The notes beneath the pieces are model-generated. The model did no database searches, was not told where the DNA came from, and worked only from the letters and a program-made list of their open reading frames with translations. Below are positions 6,938 to 15,600 of a stretch of DNA of 17,238 nt, piece after piece; positions within the stretch are counted from its first letter, which is position 1, and each line of letters opens with the position of its first letter. Origin of the DNA: Methanobacteriota archaeon (GTDB lineage Archaea > Thermoplasmatota > DTKX01 > GCA-020343715); NCBI GenBank assembly GCA_030594725.1, contig JAUVEQ010000012.1, positions 1 through 17,238 on the forward strand, read 5' to 3'. Position numbers and translations under genes: made by a program.

Positions 6938-9900
6938 CTAACTCTCCTCCTTGTCCTCCTGAACATAGAGGTCCACTTCCTTCTCATCGAGGACTATCTC
7001 CTCCTCGAGCTCGACGGAGTGGGCCGGGATCTTCTTCACCACGCGAGGCTTGGGGGTCCCGTTCTCGCCGCCGTTGGTGAGGGCGCCGTTCTCGAGGTCG
7101 GTGGTCACCTCCTTGACCGCCCTCTTCTGGACGACGGGACGGGGACGGACCTCCTTCTTCAGGCCCTCGGGGACCTGCTTGATCGCAACCTCGCTGCCCT
7201 CCTCGGAGCCATTGAAGGCCTCCGCCAGGGCCCCATCGGTCTCGGGGACCTCGGCGATCACATCGCCTCCAGCACCCGCCTCTTCGCCATCGGGGGGTGC
7301 GCCGTCCTTGCCCTTGCCCTTGCCCTCCTCGCCGACCTCCTCCATGTCGCTGAATGGGGTGTTGCAGTAGGGACATTCGGTGGCATCGGACTTGATCCAT
7401 GACTCGCAGACGCTGCACTTGGCCACCTCCACCTCGAACTCGATGCCACACCTGGGGCATTCGGTGGCGGTCTCGGGAACAAGGGTGCCGCACTCGCCAC
7501 ACTCTACCATTCGGCCCTTGGATGAGAAGGCCCAGAAACCAAGCGTACCTACGATCACAACCACGACTATGACGATGATTATGATGCTGTACCAGAGGTA
7601 GTTGTTGGACTCCTCCTCCTCCTCGGGAGGCTCGATGGCCACGATGGTCAGCTTGAAGCTCTCGGAGGTCTCGATGTCCAGGTCCTCGTCCTTGGCGGAG
7701 ACGAAGTAATCGTACTGCCCGTAGAACGAGGGTCCCACCCTGGGCGGGAACTCGAACACACCCAGGCCGTCTGCCTGGGTCTGGTAGATCTGGGAGTTCA
7801 CAGGGTCCTCCACGAACACGCGGACGTTCGCGGCGGGGGCGCCCTGGGCGGTGTTGTACTTGACCCAGCCCTTGATCACAAGCGTGCTGCCCGCGGGGAA
7901 ATCGACCATCTTGTTCGTCGAGAGCAGGATGAAGAGGGACGTCGGACCGGGGGCGATGACATCGAGGGTCAGATGACGGCTTGCACCCGAGGGCACTCCC
8001 GTGTAATCGCCCGTCGGGGTCACGACGGCCTTGACGTAGTACACACCGTCTTCCATGGGTGCGGGTATGTCGAAGGAGAAGGTACCGTTCTCGGAGAGGA
8101 TGGTGGTGTTGCTCCAGGTCGACCCGTTGGTCCACATCTGGATCTCCACGTCACCCATGCTCAGGGTGCTCCGTACGGTCGGGAATATCGCGGTGGCGGT
8201 GCCCGTCACGGTGAACTCGGTGCCAGCCACGATGGTGGTGTTCGCAATGAAGATCTCCACAGAGACGCTGGTCGGAGGGACCATGGGAACATCGAATCCC
8301 ACCAACAGGGTCTTGGCCCGATCGAGGTTCACGTACCGGACCACGGTAAGAGAGGGATCCTTCGGACTGCTTGCATTCACCATGTAGTTGCCCAAGAAGT
8401 ACTCTCCCTCGGGCCCCACGATGGAACCCAGTAGGGGGAAACGGACCTGACCGTCATCGTTGGTGATCCCCGAGGCCACGTCGGTCCCGTTGCTGGTGAA
8501 ACTGACCACAACCTCGGAATCGGCGACGGGGTTCGCCAGCACGTCCTGGACCAGGACGTTCAGGTACCAGTAGACCATCACCGTGGCGTTGCCCAAGATG
8601 AAGGGGCGGGGGACCTCAGCATCGTACAGGTATACCTTCGAGTCCGTCCGATCGGTCCTTATCGGCACGTTGGACGACGAGGAGTCCATGTACAGGGTCG
8701 CCACCGTCAGGTTGAGTGGCTCACCGGCGTTCACCTTGGACTCGGTTATCGTGAATATGGTGGCATCGACGGTCATCCGCATGACCGTGATGGTGCTGCC
8801 GGTGACGTTCGCGAAGGAGGCCACCAGATACATATCACCGACGTTGATGTCCAGGTCCTCGATGGAAACGGCGGGTGAGTCCACGCGCAGCTCGTCGGCG
8901 AAGATGCTCCCACCTCCGAGCTGGACAATGGGACCCTCGATGACCAGGATGTCACCGTCCAGGGTGCAGCCGTTGTCCAAGGACACCTGGCCACCACGCA
9001 GTAGCAGTCGGGCCTCGATCTCGGCCCCATGACCGATCACCATGGCGCCGTCCTCGGCGACGAGGGCGTTGACCGACAGGGACGAGCCGGGACCCAACTC
9101 CAGGGTCGCGTCATCGTACAGATAGACGTTGAGGTGTCTGTCCGAGGTGATGGTCGAACCGGACAGGATGAGCTTCCCGTTGCCCTCGACGACCACGTAG
9201 AAGTGGTGGTCCCTGTCCTGCAACACGCTGAGGACGGAGCTGGAGACGGTGAGGGTACCGCGGACGACGATGTTGCCGTCCTGCACGTAGTCGGCCACCA
9301 GGGTCATCGACTCGCCCTTGGGGATCACAATGTCGCCGGGGGTCGGGTCGATGAGGCTGCTGGGCTCCACCGGGGGTAGGACCACGGTGGCCCTCGGGTT
9401 GTTGGACGTCACGTCCATGACAGGGTAGGGGGTGAGCAGGAGTGGCTCGGTCCCGACCTTGCCGGAGAACGAGGCCCAGACGATGTAATTGCCGATGAAG
9501 TGGGACTCGCCTGCGGACAGGACGTCGGACAGTACCTCCACGGAGGCCTTTCCGTCGGTGCCACCGGTGGCTGCCCCGACGACGCTGCCGTTGATGAAAT
9601 GCCTTATCTCTATGTTCGCCTCGGGTATCACCATCGTGGACTCGTCCACGACCTGGACCTCCACGCGGCGGAACACGAGAGCGGTGGAGCTTGCATCGGT
9701 CCGAACGTTCCTCAGGGTCACGTTCCTCAGCTCGACCATAGCGCCCTCGATCAGGCTCAAACAGGGGTCAGCGGTCCCGTTGAACATGCTGTCCAGGAAC
9801 ACCGCGTTGGTGCCCTGGAGCACGCAGGGGAGACCCGTGTAGAGCGAGGAGGCCTGGACCAGAAGGTTCGCGCCCTCCAGCGATATCTCTCCGGTAACGA

Positions 9901-11086
9901 CCGAGTTGTATACGGTCACAGAGGTGGCCGTGCCCGTGATCGCGCCGTCCACGACGCTATCCTCGATGGTCACGTCCGTCGCGCCGGTCAGAACGACGTT
10001 CGCCGCCAGCTCGGCACCCGAGGTCAGCAGGAGGGTGGTGCCAGCCTCGAGGAACACGAGAAGGTCGTAGTCGGAACTAACGGTCGCATCGTCCAGGACC
10101 AGGTTGCCCCCGTCCTCGACGAACAGGGCGAACTGGTTGTTGTAATCCTGAAGGAACCTGAAATCGGTCTCTCTGATGGTCAGGGTGGCGCCCTCGCGGA
10201 CGGTGACGAAACCGTCCTGGGTCCACTCCTGGTCGATGGCCTTGTCACCGGTCTCGGTGTCGATGACCAGGTCCCAATCGGTGAAGACAAGGACCGTGGC
10301 GGTCGCCAGGTTGTTGCCCAGGTTGTCCTCGCCGGGCATCACGCGAGAGATGTAAACGGTGATCACGTGGGTCCCACCAAGACCGGTGGTATCCCACGTG
10401 ATGGATACAGTGTCCTGGCCGGCCTCTGGTACGCTAGTGGTCCGGTCATCGATGAGGAGACCCTCTCCCGGGAAACCGTCCCAGAACTGGACGACGACAA
10501 GGGTGGCAGCGCTCTCGCCCAGGTTGTGGACCGTGGCATCTATGGTCACCACGTCTCCCTCCTCGGGATGGGCATCGGACACCGTGATGTCCTTCGCCGT
10601 GATGGAACCATCTGGCAGGCCATTCACATAGACATCCTTGGACGCGTCGTTATTGTCCTCCCTTCGCTCGTCGATGGCGTCATCGGCGTCGACCAGAACG
10701 GTGATCTCGTGGTCCCCTTGGGTCAGGACCAGCTCGAAGCTGGTGATCTCCCAGCCATCGACGATCACCTGGTCGAGGGTTACGCTCTCGACAGGCTCGG
10801 TGTCGACAAGTAGATCCACATCCACATCGAAGGCGTCCTCGTCACCAAGGTTGTAGACCTTGATGGTGACGTTGAACTCCACTCCGACCAGCAGAGAGGT
10901 CTTCGAAAGGATTATATCACCTGCATTCACAGCCAGGTCCGGGCCGAACTCAACGGTGGATCTGGTCTCGCCGCCGGTATCAGCGGCCGCGGGTATAGCC
11001 AGCAATGCAATCGCAAGCAGCGCGATCGCCATCGCGTACGCGCCGCGCGTGAAGCACTTCGGATTCGGTCTTATGACCACTCTCAT
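6938..11086 (-). CDS. Membrane-anchored surface protein: two CARDB, duplicated parallel-repeat/Ig modules, one helix, cytosolic double zinc ribbon
   Basis: This 1,382-residue protein has a signal peptide (hydrophobic about 18-35, AAAD cleavage region) and two CARDB domains (about 48-155 and 160-268). Two copies of a module of about 310-360 residues follow: a parallel beta-helix-like part (QDGNIVVRGTLTV, LQD, SDRHLNVYLYD) and an Ig-like part ending FLGNYMVNAS or FIGNYIVWAS. Two more Ig-like domains fill about 936-1155. An acidic linker leads to one membrane helix (about 1164-1186). Inside lie two zinc ribbons at about 1195-1241, CGEC...CPRC and CSVC...CPYC, all eight cysteines present, then a charged tail of about 140 residues. 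The outside-in topology is inferred. The ribbons could bind protein or nucleic acid; function unknown. The ATG at 11086 has AAGGAGGGAG abutting it, while a GTG two codons on (11080) has more usual spacing, so the true start may be either. It is first in the operon with the PKD gene. Confidence 0.88.
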   Translation of the reverse strand: MRVVIRPNPKCFTRGAYAMAIALLAIALLAIPAAADTGGETRSTVEFGPDLAVNAGDIILSKTSLLVGVEFNVTIKVYNLGDEDAFDVDVDLLVDTEPVESVTLDQVIVDGWEITSFELVLTQGDHEITVLVDADDAIDERREDNNDASKDVYVNGLPDGSITAKDITVSDAHPEEGDVVTIDATVHNLGESAATLVVVQFWDGFPGEGLLIDDRTTSVPEAGQDTVSITWDTTGLGGTHVITVYISRVMPGEDNLGNNLATATVLVFTDWDLVIDTETGDKAIDQEWTQDGFVTVREGATLTIRETDFRFLQDYNNQFALFVEDGGNLVLDDATVSSDYDLLVFLEAGTTLLLTSGAELAANVVLTGATDVTIEDSVVDGAITGTATSVTVYNSVVTGEISLEGANLLVQASSLYTGLPCVLQGTNAVFLDSMFNGTADPCLSLIEGAMVELRNVTLRNVRTDASSTALVFRRVEVQVVDESTMVIPEANIEIRHFINGSVVGAATGGTDGKASVEVLSDVLSAGESHFIGNYIVWASFSGKVGTEPLLLTPYPVMDVTSNNPRATVVLPPVEPSSLIDPTPGDIVIPKGESMTLVADYVQDGNIVVRGTLTVSSSVLSVLQDRDHHFYVVVEGNGKLILSGSTITSDRHLNVYLYDDATLELGPGSSLSVNALVAEDGAMVIGHGAEIEARLLLRGGQVSLDNGCTLDGDILVIEGPIVQLGGGSIFADELRVDSPAVSIEDLDINVGDMYLVASFANVTGSTITVMRMTVDATIFTITESKVNAGEPLNLTVATLYMDSSSSNVPIRTDRTDSKVYLYDAEVPRPFILGNATVMVYWYLNVLVQDVLANPVADSEVVVSFTSNGTDVASGITNDDGQVRFPLLGSIVGPEGEYFLGNYMVNASSPKDPSLTVVRYVNLDRAKTLLVGFDVPMVPPTSVSVEIFIANTTIVAGTEFTVTGTATAIFPTVRSTLSMGDVEIQMWTNGSTWSNTTILSENGTFSFDIPAPMEDGVYYVKAVVTPTGDYTGVPSGASRHLTLDVIAPGPTSLFILLSTNKMVDFPAGSTLVIKGWVKYNTAQGAPAANVRVFVEDPVNSQIYQTQADGLGVFEFPPRVGPSFYGQYDYFVSAKDEDLDIETSESFKLTIVAIEPPEEEEESNNYLWYSIIIIVIVVVVIVGTLGFWAFSSKGRMVECGECGTLVPETATECPRCGIEFEVEVAKCSVCESWIKSDATECPYCNTPFSDMEEVGEEGKGKGKDGAPPDGEEAGAGGDVIAEVPETDGALAEAFNGSEEGSEVAIKQVPEGLKKEVRPRPVVQKRAVKEVTTDLENGALTNGGENGTPKPRVVKKIPAHSVELEEEIVLDEKEVDLYVQEDKEES
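6944..6952 (-). promoter_or_regulatory. Shine-Dalgarno coupling the PKD gene to its upstream gene
   Basis: AAGGAGGAG, read on the minus strand, lies inside the last codons of the upstream gene and ends 6 bases before the ATG at 6937. The upstream stop TAG (6938-6940) is directly followed by that ATG. This zero-gap junction with a strong ribosome site shows the two surface proteins are made from one transcript. Confidence 0.8.
8279..10279 (-). repeat. Internal duplication encoding two beta-helix-like plus Ig-like modules
   Basis: Residues about 270-577 and 578-936 of the large membrane protein are two copies of one architecture. Matching landmarks occur in the same order: QDGFVTVREGATLTI and QDGNIVVRGTLTV; LQDYNNQFALFVED and LQDRDHHFYVVVEG; SSDYDLLVFLE and TSDRHLNVYLY; FIGNYIVWAS and FLGNYMVNAS. 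The second copy is longer because its beta-helix part has additional turns. The duplication is clear at protein level only; the DNA is well diverged. Confidence 0.75.
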
Positions 11087-11377
11087 CTCCCTCCTTTATG
11101 CGAATTCCCGTATCCATGGATGAAGGGGGCGGGAAAGGACCTCGTTCCATATTGCCATAAATGTCTATGGTTTATGGGCTTGGTCCATGGACTGACTGGA
11201 AAAATCAGTATATAATCCTTGGGCCCTGATTCTAATTTTTGACTTCGCGGGAATGAGAAGAAACAGGGTGTTGGACGGGGACCCTGGATGGAACGGTCAG
11301 GACGCTATTTCGGGCGGGTAATTTCCATCCGCTGATAAGAAGGACCGAAAATGAACCGGACGATGACCCAGGAACCC
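11087..11377. promoter_or_regulatory. AT-richer upstream region of the surface-protein operon, with inverted repeats
   Basis: No credible gene lies in these 291 bases. They separate the end of the M29 peptidase gene from the start of the 1,382-residue surface protein, both on the minus strand. The stretch 11148-11240 is clearly richer in A and T than its surroundings. Minus-strand TATA-like candidates are the GATTATATACTG segment near 11206-11217 and CATTTATGG near 11155-11163; they imply leaders of roughly 100 and 45 bases. The region also contains a perfect inverted repeat CCATAAA-N9-TTTATGG (11155-11177) and two ten-base palindromes around TCCATGGA. Next to the peptidase stop, a T-rich minus-strand tract (about 11334-11354) may end its transcript. 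Which TATA box is used cannot be told from sequence. Confidence 0.5.
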
Positions 11378-12505
11378 TTAGAGGAGATTGCCCTCCTCCA
11401 GGAGCACCCGCGTCCGGCCCGACGGATACGTGACAGAGATGGTCGGCTCCCTCATCATACCGTCCAGGTGGGTGAGGGCCGGGGCGTCGTCATCGTAGTT
11501 GGCACCGATGGCGAAGTGGCAAGTGCGGAAGGCCTTCTCGTCCTCGAGCATATTGCCCACTATCTTGGCAGCGGGGTTGAGCCCTATGCCCAGCTCGCCC
11601 AGGTTGTATGCGTTGGCGGCGTATATCTCCCCCTGGGACGGGGGCAGTCTACCGTCGGAGGCCATCTCCCTGGCCTTCTTCTCGGACCGATCCAGGGTGC
11701 CCCGCAGCTTCCTGGCCTCGCTCCCACCGCTCACCTTGGTCACGAGACCATCCTCGAGAACGCAGGTTATCGGCCGCTGGATCATTATCTCCCCACGGTC
11801 GGATGATATGGACCCATCGAAGACCAGCGTCCCTTCCGATGCCTTGAGCTCGGGGGAGATGTACACCTCGCCGGCGGGTACGTTCCCGCCAGAGCCCCGT
11901 CGGTGGAAGGCCCCGTCGTCCTTGCTGGCCTTCCTGCCCCGGACACCGACGACGACATCCGTGCCCGATGGGGAGGTCACATGTACCTCCTCGGCCCGGG
12001 ACAGGGCGAAGCCCAGTCGCGCCGCCCGCTCCTGGAGCAAACCGTAGTCGATGGGGACTGTGCGGGAGAACATGTCGACCGTGACGCCCGGGGACCAGAA
12101 GGAACGGGACCGGGCCTCGAAGAGAAGGTAATCGAAGACGTGATCGTACTTCTTGTACGACCGTCGCCCCCTCCGCTTGACCCTGATGGGCTTTGCCATT
12201 GCGTCCCGGTCCTTGCCCAGCTTCTCGGATGAGATGGAGAGGAAGACGTCCGGCTCGCTGCTCAGGGCCTGGATCACCGCCCTGTCAGCGTAGTCCAGCT
12301 GTCCCTTCACGGGCTGGTAGATGAGCAGGGGTGCCCCGCCAGCCCCTTCGGCCTGACGGTAGAGGGCCCTGGAGATGGCGTCCACGTCGGGTTCGGGATT
12401 GGTCACTATCACGACACGCTCTCCCTTCCGGAGCCTAAGGATGTCCCGCACCGCCACGAGGGCTGCCTGCTCGAGCATCACGTCGGTGGTCTTCGCCTTC
12501 GCCAT
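11378..12505 (-). CDS. M29-family metallo-aminopeptidase (AmpS/aminopeptidase T-like)
   Basis: This 375-residue cytosolic protein belongs to the thermophilic aminopeptidase family M29, whose members use two divalent metal ions to remove N-terminal residues from peptides. The metal-ligand pattern is complete: Glu213 in AGEVYISP, Glu304 in NLGELGIGLNP, His330 and Tyr337 in CHFAIGANYDDD, and His346 and Asp348 in LTHLDG. The His-x6-Tyr and His-x-Asp spacings match the bacterial enzymes, while the gap between the two His blocks is shorter. Residues 103-120 include a basic patch (KRRGRRSYKK). The frame is open up to 12589, but the start at 12505 is chosen. GGTGA lies 5 bases before it, the protein then begins with the expected helix, and the extension is Cys/Trp/Gly-rich and unlike the family. 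It is divergent from the beta-propeller gene. A role in general peptide turnover is likely; the substrate is not predictable. Confidence 0.88.
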   Translation of the reverse strand: MAKAKTTDVMLEQAALVAVRDILRLRKGERVVIVTNPEPDVDAISRALYRQAEGAGGAPLLIYQPVKGQLDYADRAVIQALSSEPDVFLSISSEKLGKDRDAMAKPIRVKRRGRRSYKKYDHVFDYLLFEARSRSFWSPGVTVDMFSRTVPIDYGLLQERAARLGFALSRAEEVHVTSPSGTDVVVGVRGRKASKDDGAFHRRGSGGNVPAGEVYISPELKASEGTLVFDGSISSDRGEIMIQRPITCVLEDGLVTKVSGGSEARKLRGTLDRSEKKAREMASDGRLPPSQGEIYAANAYNLGELGIGLNPAAKIVGNMLEDEKAFRTCHFAIGANYDDDAPALTHLDGMMREPTISVTYPSGRTRVLLEEGNLL

Positions 12506-12546
12506 CGTCGTCACCGACCTCGAAATCCAACTGCATCCCAATAAGC

Positions 12547-12567
12547 CTTGGCACCCCCCTTGCCAGG
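12547..12567. other. Imperfect hairpin in the divergent gap between peptidase and propeller genes
   Basis: CTTGGCA and TGCCAGG can pair over seven positions (one T-G mismatch) around a C-rich seven-base loop. The element sits next to the minus-strand TATA-like CTTATTGG that may drive the peptidase gene. It is therefore more likely an operator than an RNA structure. Evidence is limited to the symmetry. Confidence 0.3.
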
Positions 12568-12596
12568 ACGTCACCGTACCAAATCCCATACCAATA

Positions 12597-12606
12597 CTAT
12601 TATATA
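12597..12606 (+). promoter_or_regulatory. TATA box of the beta-propeller surface protein gene
   Basis: CTATTATATAGCG is the strongest TATA-like sequence in the divergent gap. A start of transcription about 25 bases downstream would give a leader of roughly 27 bases containing AGGTGAT (12641-12647), which ends 6 bases before the ATG at 12654. TATA box and ribosome site together support 12654 as the start. Confidence 0.65.
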
Positions 12607-12653
12607 GCGCTCATGGATTTGACAAGGGTAGTCACATAATAGGTGATGGCCAC

Positions 12654-15600
12654 ATGAGAAGAATCATTATTCTTTCGATCGTCCTCCTGTTCCTGGTTGG
12701 AGCCTTCGCACCGTCGGTAAACGCTGCGGTTGGCGACACTGGGGAAGAGATTGAGACAGCCGAAGCAGGACCCACCTACACGGACTCCCGGGGTGTGGAC
12801 ATCGAGACCGAGCAGATCGGTGGATACACCTGGACCAAGGACATCCGTATCACCCGCAACTCGGCCGACGATACCATGCCCCAAGTGGTGGTGGATTCAG
12901 CCCACAACTCGCACGTCGTCTGGCAGAGGTCAGGATATTGGACCAAGACCTTCGACAGGTCCGGTCAGGCCCTGTCCAAGGAGGTGTTCATCACTTCCCA
13001 CGTGGTGCGCGGCTACGGCAGTCCCGACAGGTATCCCCTGGGACCCCAGGTCGGTATCGACAGCGCCGGCAGCATCCACGTGGTGTGGGACGACGGCTGG
13101 CAGAACGTGTACTATCAAAAGTTCGACGCCGACGCCAACGCATTGACCAGCGAGATCCACATCGGCAACGTGGACAATACCGCATCCCACGTGCCCGCGG
13201 TCGACGTGGACCAGGTCAACGACTACGTCCACATCGTCCACGAGGACTACGAGTACCAGTGCGAGGACATCGTGTACGACAAGCTGGACAACGACGGCAA
13301 GACCCTCGTGAACGAGGTGGCCGTATCAGCCGACGTCTCGTCCCACTGCGAGCACTGCACCCTCACCACCGACATCTACGGTTACGTCCACGTCGGTTTC
13401 GGTTCATCCACCGGTGGATGGCATCGCAAGGTGGACCAGAACGGCGTCGCCCGTGGTCAGTCGGTGAACATCTTCAGCTCCCCCTCCTACAAGCTGGCGG
13501 ACCCCGCGGTCACCCCCAACGGTGACGTCCACCTGGTCTGGGAGGATGGCGGTCAGATCTACTACACGCGCCTGGACAACAACGGCAGCGTCCTGAACCA
13601 AGATGTGGTCATCTCCAAGGGCGGTGTCTCCCCTGGGCCACCCCGTGTGGCCGCAGCCCACGAGGAGAATGCGGTCTACGTCGTGTGGCACGACAGCCGT
13701 GACGGCAACTCCGAGATCTACTACGCCAAGCCCGAGAAGGGCAAGTTCGGGGAGTCCCCCGAGAACTACCGCCTGAGCCGCAACCCGGCCAGCTCCCAAT
13801 ATCCCCGCGTCGCCGTCGACCCCGACGACAACGTCCATGTGGTCTGGGGCGATACCCGGGACGGCAACTCCGAGATCTACTACAAGTTCATGTTCAACTT
13901 CAAGCTGGAGCTGGCTCCGGTCGACATCGCCGAGCTATCGAACATGTACTTCTTCCATCCCAACGAGACCAAGAAGCTGCACCTTTACCTGGAGAACCAG
14001 GGCGGTCTCGCTGACGACTACCGCGTCACCCTTACCTACGACGAGTGGGCCGAGGCCGACGGATGGAAGTTCCACATCGACGAGACCGAGTTCAACAGGG
14101 TCCAGGGCAACGCCCGCGTGTTCTTCAACGTGACCATGACCTCACCCGCCCTGGCCAACGCCGGCGATTACATCAACGTCTCCATCAACGCCAGCTCCCT
14201 GTCCTCCAAGTTCGAGGACGAGAGCCTGGCATGGCGGTCCTTCATCATCGTCGAGAAGGCGGTCACGGTCGTTTGCTCCCAACCCACAAAGCTCATCGAC
14301 ACTGGAGGGACAATAGCCTTCAACCTGAACATTGCCAACATCGGCGATGTCCCCGATACCTATCGTATCGATTCCACACTCATACCCGAGAACGCGGGAT
14401 GGGATGTGGAGATCGACAAGACAATAGCGATCCTGGATGTGGACGAGAGTACAAACTTCACGGTCAAGCTTTCGGCACCCGAGGACGCCAAGGCCAACGA
14501 GAACGGGACGGTGTTCATACGTGTCCAGTCCATGAGCGACGCCTCGGTCTGGGACGGCAAGAAGCTGCTGGGTATCATCAATCCAACGTTCCGCCTCGAG
14601 CTGGAGACCCTTGTGCCCAACAAGTGGGTCGACCCGGGTTCCTCCGTCGACTTCCTCATCACCATCCGCAACGTCGGTAACATGCAGGGCAAGGTCTCGA
14701 TCTTCGTGACCTCCACCAACCCGAGACCGGGCTGGGGTGCACTGCTCGACAGGGAGACCATACAGCTGGCCGGAGGCGAGCAACAGGTCATCAGCCTGAC
14801 CGTCGCCGCTCCAGGAGATGCCCTTGCCGGTTCCCGTCAGGTGGTCAAGGTCACAGCGGTCTCCGAGGACTACTCCAGCAGGGGAGATGTCCAAGTGAGC
14901 GCCCTGGTCAACCGCGTCTACGGACTGATCCCCCTGGTGGTCGAACCGGAGATCCCCGTGCACGCGGGCGAGAATGCGAAGTACCTCGTGACGGTCACGA
15001 ACGAGGGCAACGGCAACGAGAACGTGGCCCTCAATTCGGCCAGGGTACCTCCTGGCTGGATCGTGTCCTTCGAGCTGGACGATGTGGAGATAAGGAACCT
15101 GGTGCTCCTGTCCAAGGAGACCAAGACCTTCACCGCCATCGTGAGCACACCCTTCGACGCGCTCTCTGGCCGCACGCCCCTGGAGATCGTCCTCCTGGAC
15201 GAGTCGGGCAAGGACTACGTCATACCGATCTTCACCAAGATCCACCAGAAGTACGGCGTGGACCTGTCCTCCTCCAAGTACCAGGGCGAGGGCGCCCCCA
15301 AGGGCATCGTCAACTACCGTCTCACCATCAAGAACGACGGTAACGGCCAGGACACCTTCTCCCTGGAGCACGGTGGTCTGCCAAGCAGCGCCTGGGTGGG
15401 TGGCTTCTACGACATGCAGGGCCTTCCCATCAGCACCGTGATTCTGGGCGCCGCGGAGTCCAAGGACGTGGAGTTCAGGGTGCACATACCCGAGGGCGCA
15501 TCCTCCACCGACCCGGTGGACTTCTTCGCCCGGGCCACTTCCACCAGCGCCGAGACGGACGACGTGAAGCTGACCATGGACGTCAAGCTCCCCGACCTCA

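Noticed and set aside
9500..10813. Plus-strand open frame of 437 codons
   Set aside because: It is antisense to the 1,382-residue surface protein, has no ribosome site or recognisable domain, and reads like a codon-bias shadow.
12506..12589. N-terminal extension of the M29 peptidase
   Set aside because: The 28 extra residues are unlike the family and overlap the likely promoter; GGTGA before 12505 gives a better start.
12375..12653. Upstream extension of the propeller gene from the first ATG in frame
   Set aside because: It would cover the divergent promoter region and the peptidase start, and would bury the signal peptide. The TATA box and AGGTGAT support 12654.
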